Shown piece after piece: positions 58,094-64,000 of a DNA stretch of 64,000 nt. Under the pieces are notes generated by a model, which was not told the origin of the DNA, did no database searches, and saw only the letters and a program-made list of their open reading frames with translations. Source of the stretch: Skeletonema tropicum. Taxonomy: Eukaryota > Bacillariophyta > Thalassiosirophyceae > Thalassiosirales > Thalassiosiraceae. Where the stretch lies: the NCBI GenBank assembly GCA_037178625.1, contig CM074139.1:2170001-2234000 (forward strand), in the 5' to 3' direction. The stretch's first letter is position 1. Each line of letters starts with the position of its first letter. Both the position numbers and the translations under genes were made by a program.

Positions 58094-59599
58094 TTACTTT
58101 GTCGTATGCTTGTCAGAAAATTTCTTAATGACTCTTGTCCAGTCATTGTCCAGTGGAGCTTTCCGCTCGCCTGCAAGCCAGTTCTTGAAAGTTGTCTCAC
58201 TCATAAAGGAGCTATCAGTTTCATCTGCAAATTTCCTCATCACTCTATACTTGGATATTCTCACATTGTCTTTGTATTCAACTTCTCCATTATCTCGGGC
58301 AATCCTGAGAGCTCGGTGCATCATGTCATTCCACTGATCAAGCATACCTTTGACTGAGCGAGGCGCACCCTTCCATACCATGTCGTCCGAATCATCATCT
58401 TTCTTTGGGTGTCCCTTTTTCTGACGTTTCAATCGCCTCGACTTTAGAAGGGCCTCTGATTTCTTGATTTGCATCGCAAATAATCTCCCTTCTTCGATGG
58501 AGTCATTGTATCTTCGATGAACCATGGATGATATGTCTCCAAAATCTTCTGCGACTGTGCTCACCCCATGCTTTTCACAGCAAAATGTACCTTCTAGACT
58601 TTGATTGTTGTTGAATATACGTGCATCCATAGCCTTTTCGGCAACACTGATGGGCTGCTGTGACCACAATGCAGAACGGCTCATCCACTCTAATAATAGG
58701 TATCTGGCAGCAGTTGGAGAATACAGTGGGTTACGCAACTTGCCACACATGTGTGGCAAATCTACTTCCACAGAGAAGCTTCCGTATTTTCTTGGTGACA
58801 CGTGTACTGTGTTGTCCGCCTCTCTTCTGTAACAGTAATAGACCAAACAAATTTTTACCTTGCCTTTCTTTGCACTACTGTCGATTGATTCCAGATATGT
58901 CACTCCAAAATTGATATCCTGCTTCATTCTATCGATAACAGTACGAGCGTCAAGGTGGCTGTTAAAAATGATACGCTTGCCTTCCCTTGCTTATCCAGCT
59001 CCCTCTGAATACAAGAATCCATTTCTTCATCTGTTGGAATCAGCATCTTCTCCATCTCTTCTGTTGCAACTGTATTCATTTTTGCAGCAACTGTTTCTGC
59101 CAGTTGTGTTTCATGATGAGCGTGCACTTCAGAGTTCATATCAAACAAAGGACATTGTATATACTCTGTTTCAAATAGCGCAACAAAGATGCTTAGTCGC
59201 ACAATCAGCTCGGACATGCTGCCTATTGCCGTCATTTCATTCGCAATAAGTAAAAAGATCTGGTTGAAAGCTTCAGAGTGAATCCGGAACTCGATGGGTT
59301 TATTTGTCTTGTTCTTTCTGTAGCTACTCACAGCCCGGTGCACATGTGATTTGCACTGCTTGATAATGCAGGGACTGTGTGCAAGTATCCGACTGTATGT
59401 GATCTTTGACACTCTTTTCACATCACAGTCATCTTTGGCGTCCAATATGAGGGAATCATGGCGACGCAAAATGTAGTTAAAAATATTGTTGTACAATTGG
59501 CCTGTTGCAACATGATGATTGCTGCGAAATCCCTCTAGACATCTGTCAACTTATGTAAGAAAGCAGATGAGCGCAACCGCAATCGTACCAGTATGTCAT

Positions 59600-59835
59600 C
59601 AATGGTACACTACTTATGGATATTGAAGATACTCATATCCCGATTAATGGGAATCGTCCCATTTATCTACCGCAAGTTGAACGTCGAATCTTCTGCGATC
59701 GTCGGTTCAGCAGAACTTATTTTCCCGCCATATCTTTACACAAGATACTAAATCCAATGACCATGGCGCTCCGATCCGTGTATCCGCCTGAATGTTCGCT
59801 TAGATTATCCCGACTCTGTTTGACGGTCTTATGAC
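59600..59835 (+). mobile_element. Diverged fragment related to the nearby LTR element, opposite strand
   Basis: The plus-strand reading here (GNRPIYL, RRIFCDRRF) resembles the minus-strand interior of the LTR element at about 60480-60590 (GNVPFIF). DNA such as GATAAATGGGACG..TCCCAT is shared in reverse complement. It lies where an intron of the transposase-like gene is expected. Probably a second, older insertion. Confidence 0.35.
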
Positions 59836-60006
59836 AGATAATTCTCAACTTGAGAACATCCATGTGCTAATTCCAGTGCACAATCCATCTTCACTACAGA
59901 CGGAATAGGGTCGATACCATCTCCAGCGCCAGGATATGATTCGGTGACTGTCATTGTATCTTTCCTGAGTTGTATAATCCATGCAGAGAAGTCCGATGTC
60001 TTGTTG

Positions 60007-60429
60007 TATCACAAGATAGAAAAGTGAGAAGTAGTCATCTGCAATAATAAACAAGCCGGTTATTCCACAAATGCGGTTACTCACTCAACTATCAAATGTG
60101 GGCGTCTATCTTCAGTAGATAGATATGTTTACAACCCAACTCGACTAACGAAGTGTACAATACATATATAAGCCAAAGGCCGATAAATAACGTAAAGAAT
60201 TAAATTAAAGAGAAAAAGAGTGAGCGCTACTAGACGGTAGATCGCCATGGTGATGGAGACAAGCAGCTGTCAAAAAGATCTCTTCAAAAGTGATGACGCG
60301 TCGTCAGATACCGAATACCGATGCATCTGGTGACGAACAGAATTCTCCAAAGAAGACCCACATCCATAAAATAAGATGCATATCCCGAAATAGATCCGAT
60401 ACACAAGCGTAATTCGTACTCATGTGACA
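60007..60429 (-). repeat. 3' LTR of the retroelement
   Basis: Downstream LTR in the minus-strand orientation, same sequence as 61313-61735, immediately after the purine tract GCAGGGGAG. It ends at the CAACA target duplication. Confidence 0.8.
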
Positions 60430-61312
60430 CTCCCCTGCAATTAGCTTTGGGTATCATAACAGATCTTGAAAGAGAAGACGGAAGAATCGACGAAATATGA
60501 AATTCGACATCCTTCGTGCGGAAGATAAATGGGACGTTTCCCATCGATCGAGGCATGAGTACATAATAAATCTCAATACCAAAAGAAAATAATGTACGGT
60601 GACTCGGCAACGTACGAACAGAAACTCGAAGACAATTGATACCATCCAACTTGATAATAAATGCGAAGTAAGTGCTCCCCATAAGTATATCCAGTTCAAA
60701 ATGATTGCTCCCCATGATTGTTCCAATGGAGTTGGTGATAGATCTTGATAAATAATAATCATCTCACGAATCTTCGCCTGAATAGGCAACTTGAGTTGTT
60801 CCTTGATATGATCCGGTAGATCTTCATCGTTAGAACCGTTCCGCCATTTAAGGCTATTGACCTTGTTGTGATCCTTCATCAAATCAACAAGCTCACGATA
60901 GGTACCGAGGCCATATAGACATGCTTTGATGGAGAGCCGCATACATTCCGATTTGACATCTCGGAGTGTTGTCGACACAACATGGTGTTCATACCAGGAA
61001 TTCAGGTTGACATTCCGAAATCCAGTCATTTTTGTGACTATTCACGGTGTTCGAATCGATCTCACGGACGGATTGCAATTAAATCCTTTCACCCGCTTCT
61101 GCGGTGAACTAGTACTTGATGTCTCTAAAGCTATTCCGCTAGCTCCAGTCTATCACTGCCGGACCCCCAACAATGAATACCCTTCTATTGTAATCGAACG
61201 AATATCTCAGTAGGTAAGGACCTGTGCTTAATCAATTATCACTCCACAACTCCGGCGGAAATGAAATAGCTTCGGATGACTAAGCCGGGTTTCTCTCACG
61301 AGACTGTTAATC

Positions 61313-61735
61313 TATCACAAGATAGAAAAGTGAGAAGTAGTCATCTGCAATAATAAACAAGCCGGTTATTCCACAAATGCGGTTACTCACTCAACTATCA
61401 AATGTGGGCGTCTATCTTCAGTAGATAGATATGTTTACAACCCAACTCGACTAACGAAGTGTACAATACATATATAAGCCAAAGGCCGATAAATAACGTA
61501 AAGAATTAAATTAAAGAGAAAAAGAGTGAGCGCTACTAGACGGTAGATCGCCATGGTGATGGAGACAAGCAGCTGTCAAAAAGATCTCTTCAAAAGTGAT
61601 GACGCGTCGTCAGATACCGAATACCGATGCATCTGGTGACGAACAGAATTCTCCAAAGAAGACCCACATCCATAAAATAAGATGCATATCCCGAAATAGA
61701 TCCGATACACAAGCGTAATTCGTACTCATGTGACA
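61313..61735 (-). repeat. 5' LTR of the retroelement
   Basis: Upstream LTR in the minus-strand orientation. It is followed by GATTAACAGTCTCG, where a primer-binding site would be; I could not match this to a known tRNA end. Confidence 0.8.
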
Positions 61736-63359
61736 TGTTGCTCGGAGATGCCCGCTCAGCAACTCTGACAGGGTGAAACAAATTGTCGCCGTAATTTCCG
61801 GCATCTTCTTCCTGTAGGAGGCACTCAGATGCCTGAATTGTCATGAGAGTATGCTGAATTTTACCATCAAAACTTGAGTTGGGGACATTGAGCAAATTGC
61901 CCGTAGCATCAATGCCCATAACAAGCCGCTTTTCTGAAGCTAAAAGAGCAGCTACCAATAACATATTTCGTCCATGAAGATGTATATTGAATGTTGGATA
62001 TACTTCAAATGTTTGAATTTGAAGTATCCCAGGGATAGCAATGCAATGATCACCATTGGCTTTGCGCATTTCGAGGTCTTGCTCCCGTGTATTCTCTGCT
62101 GCATAACGAATATTTTCGTAGTTTGGAACATCTGGACGTATCCCCTTCCTCTTCTTTTCCAGCTGTTTTGCCTCATATCTGAGGTTGTATATTGTCTTCA
62201 CATCTGTTACCTCCCCGCTGGTATTGTTACAGCTGAGCTTGGTACGGCACATCTTTCCTATGAGATGTTTCGTCATCTCTTTCGGTTTCTTCTTAGATTG
62301 AAACACCTATGCAGATACAAATAAAGAGATAAGAACAAAAGGAACAATATTCTTATGGATTAGAATGAACTCTTACACGGCAGCCAAGGCCAAATTCAAA
62401 ATAAGTCAACTGACCTCGTCCCTTCTCCTCTTTCTTGCACGCCCTTTGAGAATGCCATGACTATCTCGTGAATGATGGAAACATCTACCTGTGAATTTGA
62501 CCCTGAATTTGATGAGGGTCGTTGTTGATGAACTGCTCTGGGAAAATTTGAGTAATTCAGCATAATCAAGTCCGCCTACGTATTCGGTAGTGCAGAAATA
62601 CTGTCTCTCCTTCTTCCTGTAGTTTGAACCTGTACAGCATCCTTTCCAAAGAGCAATGAAAGGATGAGAAGGTCGCTTTCCTCTCCTACCTTGTTGCTGA
62701 GAAGGAACTTTCAACGTATCAGCATTTGTTGAACGAAAGGATACATGACGAAGATTGGGGTGTTCTACAGAATAAAGTCTGTCCTGAAACCATTCCCCAG
62801 GGTGACACAGGATGCGATATTTCGCGTATGTACGGATTCTATACAGTTATGTTATGGTAGGGTATCTAAGATACATTGTATGTAAGAGGTTGCGCTTTGA
62901 GAGGCTTTTGAAGCAAATCACGCTTGATCTCATAGAGAGGAAAAGAAATAAAATAAACAACAGTCAATTGACGCATCGGAACGATTTCTGAGGAGAAATC
63001 TGGAGCAATCCACTTCCTTGTTGGAGAGATCTGACAGAACCGCTATTACTACGCAACCCTCTTACTGCTGCAAGTCTGCGCAAGTTAAGACAGGGCCTTC
63101 TTTGTTGAATGCAGGAGTGAAGGAAACCGAAGTCAATGTATTGTCAATCTGAGTGGTGTGAATTCTTCCAACAAGTTCTTTTTGATCGACATGGAAGACA
63201 ATCTCCTCTTCACTATCGAAAGGCCGGAACTTCCAATACTCTTCTTCGTCATGGTAGACAAAATCATGGAACATTGGATACCGGCTCATGCTAGGTGAAG
63301 AAGCAATCTTGTTCAAATTAGTTGTACAAAATATCTTCTTGGACATGGGAGTTGAAGCA

Positions 63360-63640
63360 GGCTTTTGCTGTGATTCAGGTGGAGGCTTCTGGCGTGATTC
63401 AGGCAGCGACTTTAGCAGTGATTCCAGCGGAGGCTTGAGCAGTGTTCCATGAGTAGTCTTCAGCTGTGATTCGGACGGAGGCTTGCGCTTTGACTCAGGC
63501 GGAGGCTTGAGCAGTGATTCCGGAGGAGGCTTGCGCTTTGACTCAGGCGGAGGCTTGAGCAGTGATTCCGGCGAAGGCATCAGTAGTGATTCAGGCAGAG
63601 GCTTGAGCAGTGACTCTGGCGGAGGCTTCAGCTGTGGCAA
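63360..63640 (-). repeat. Pro-rich octapeptide repeat in the transposase-like protein
   Basis: About twelve tandem units of the pattern KPPPESLL (variants KPPPESKR, KPLPESLL, MPSPESLL), encoded by 24-bp units. It lies between the N-terminal helical part and the region before the zinc-like motif, so it is probably a flexible linker. Confidence 0.8.
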
Positions 63641-64000
63641 GTGTACGAGACCATTTGAATCTTCAGCAATTGCAGATGGTTGTTTCACGTCATAGTTGTT
63701 GATAGCAGTCACAAAAGGTTTGATTGTGAACTTCTTCAATCCACAGCTTCCATTTCCTTGCATCATTTCTTTCAAATAACCAACATTCTCCGAAACAGCC
63801 AGCTTTAATGAATCCATTGAATCAATGTCTTCACCCAGTAGCCAACTAAAAAATTCATCAACTGTTCCTTTGATACACCATGCATTTGATCGCAAGAATG
63901 AATAAAGCAAATCACGATCCTGATGAAGCGTACTCATTTCGTGCACAAGCCCAAAGCCAAGGCCAGCATTGCCAATCAACTCTTCCCTTTCAGATAATGT

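Larger units (their letters stand above)
60007..61735 (-). mobile_element. Non-autonomous LTR retroelement, 1.73 kb, with 5-bp target duplication
   Basis: Two direct repeats of 423 bp (60007-60429 and 61313-61735), identical by eye, flank 883 bp. On the minus strand each LTR begins TGTCACATGAG and ends CTTGTGATA. A purine tract GCAGGGGAG directly precedes the downstream LTR, as expected for plus-strand priming. CAACA (TGTTG on plus, 60002-60006 and 61736-61740) flanks both ends. Removing the element plus one CAACA rejoins the host frame. The interior has one ORF (61029-60454, MTGFRNVNLNSW) with no reverse transcriptase, perhaps a gag remnant, so it would need enzymes from elsewhere. Identical LTRs mean a recent insertion. 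Confidence 0.85.
58094..64000 (-). pseudogene. Transposase-like gene, broken by an LTR insertion and a frameshift; 5' end outside the window
   Basis: Reading minus: exon from beyond 64000 to 63066, exon 62838-62415, exon 62306 to about 59840 (interrupted by the insertion 61735-60007), and a last part about 59555-58094. Phases agree at the first two introns. The N-terminal part has FSWLLGEDIDSMDSLKLAV (possibly SAM-like) and Pro-rich octapeptide repeats. The middle has VKFTGRCFHHSRDSHG and LKGRARKR (zinc-binding-like), then RLVMGIDATGNLL and VVKMDCALELAHG, which resemble the first and second Asp motifs of MULE-like DDE transposases. The rest is helical (IVRLSIFVALFETEY), ending in a basic region. 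One G appears missing near 58985. The third intron is uncertain. Assignment as a DNA-transposon protein is inference from motifs. Confidence 0.6.

Noticed and set aside
63360..63640. Repeat array as a CRISPR
   Set aside because: The 24-bp units are contiguous and coding, without spacers, in a eukaryotic gene.
1..64000. tRNA or rRNA genes
   Set aside because: A scan by eye for B-box-like and cloverleaf patterns gave no convincing case; a covariance search would be needed to exclude them.

Overview
The window looks like nuclear DNA from a diatom, most likely a centric one near the Thalassiosirales. This is inferred from gene content, not from a database match. Genes lie on both strands and have short GT-AG introns of about 70-175 bp. 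They include a secreted GH19-type chitinase with chitin-binding-like modules, two heat-shock-factor (HSF) type regulators, ionotropic glutamate receptor (iGluR) paralogues with a Cys-rich N-terminus, SAR1 GTPase, a mitochondrial-type tRNA 2-thiouridylase, and copia-type retroelement remains. A run of 500 N (51830-52329) marks a scaffold gap.

Layout. 1-12.7 kb: a 5' fragment of an iGluR, a five-exon STAND-type ATPase (minus), an auxilin-like J-domain protein with a DIX-like N-terminus (plus), and two minus-strand iGluR genes. 13.3-24.5 kb: two nearly identical 3.24-kb direct repeats flank a 4.8-kb poly(A)-tailed non-LTR retrotransposon that encodes one 1506-residue protein. Its insertion point lies in the last codons of a third iGluR gene, and the right-hand repeat regenerates that gene (24459-26774). 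26.8-34.4 kb is gene-poor: degraded copia sequence between inverted repeats, and a 1.26-kb element with terminal inverted repeats flanked by TA. 34.5-51 kb is gene-rich: chitinase, a second ATPase paralogue with an internal exon duplication, a tail-anchored coiled-coil protein, SAR1, the thiouridylase and an HSF. 52.5-57 kb: a damaged unknown gene and a second HSF. 58-64 kb: one long minus-strand transposase-like gene, broken by an LTR-type insertion with 5-bp target duplications.

How it fits together. The housekeeping genes at 43-48 kb are compact and intact, with one convergent pair and one divergent pair. The rest is shaped by duplication and insertion. The iGluR family is present as three gene-length copies and two fragments. 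Only the copy at 7126-9458 reads through cleanly after splicing; the others each carry a one-base lesion or are truncated. The two ATPase paralogues carry different single-base frame breaks. Two nested insertions can be reconstructed from the sequence. The non-LTR element sits between 3.24-kb duplications. The LTR element interrupts the transposase gene, and removing it with one copy of its CAACA target duplication reopens the reading frame.
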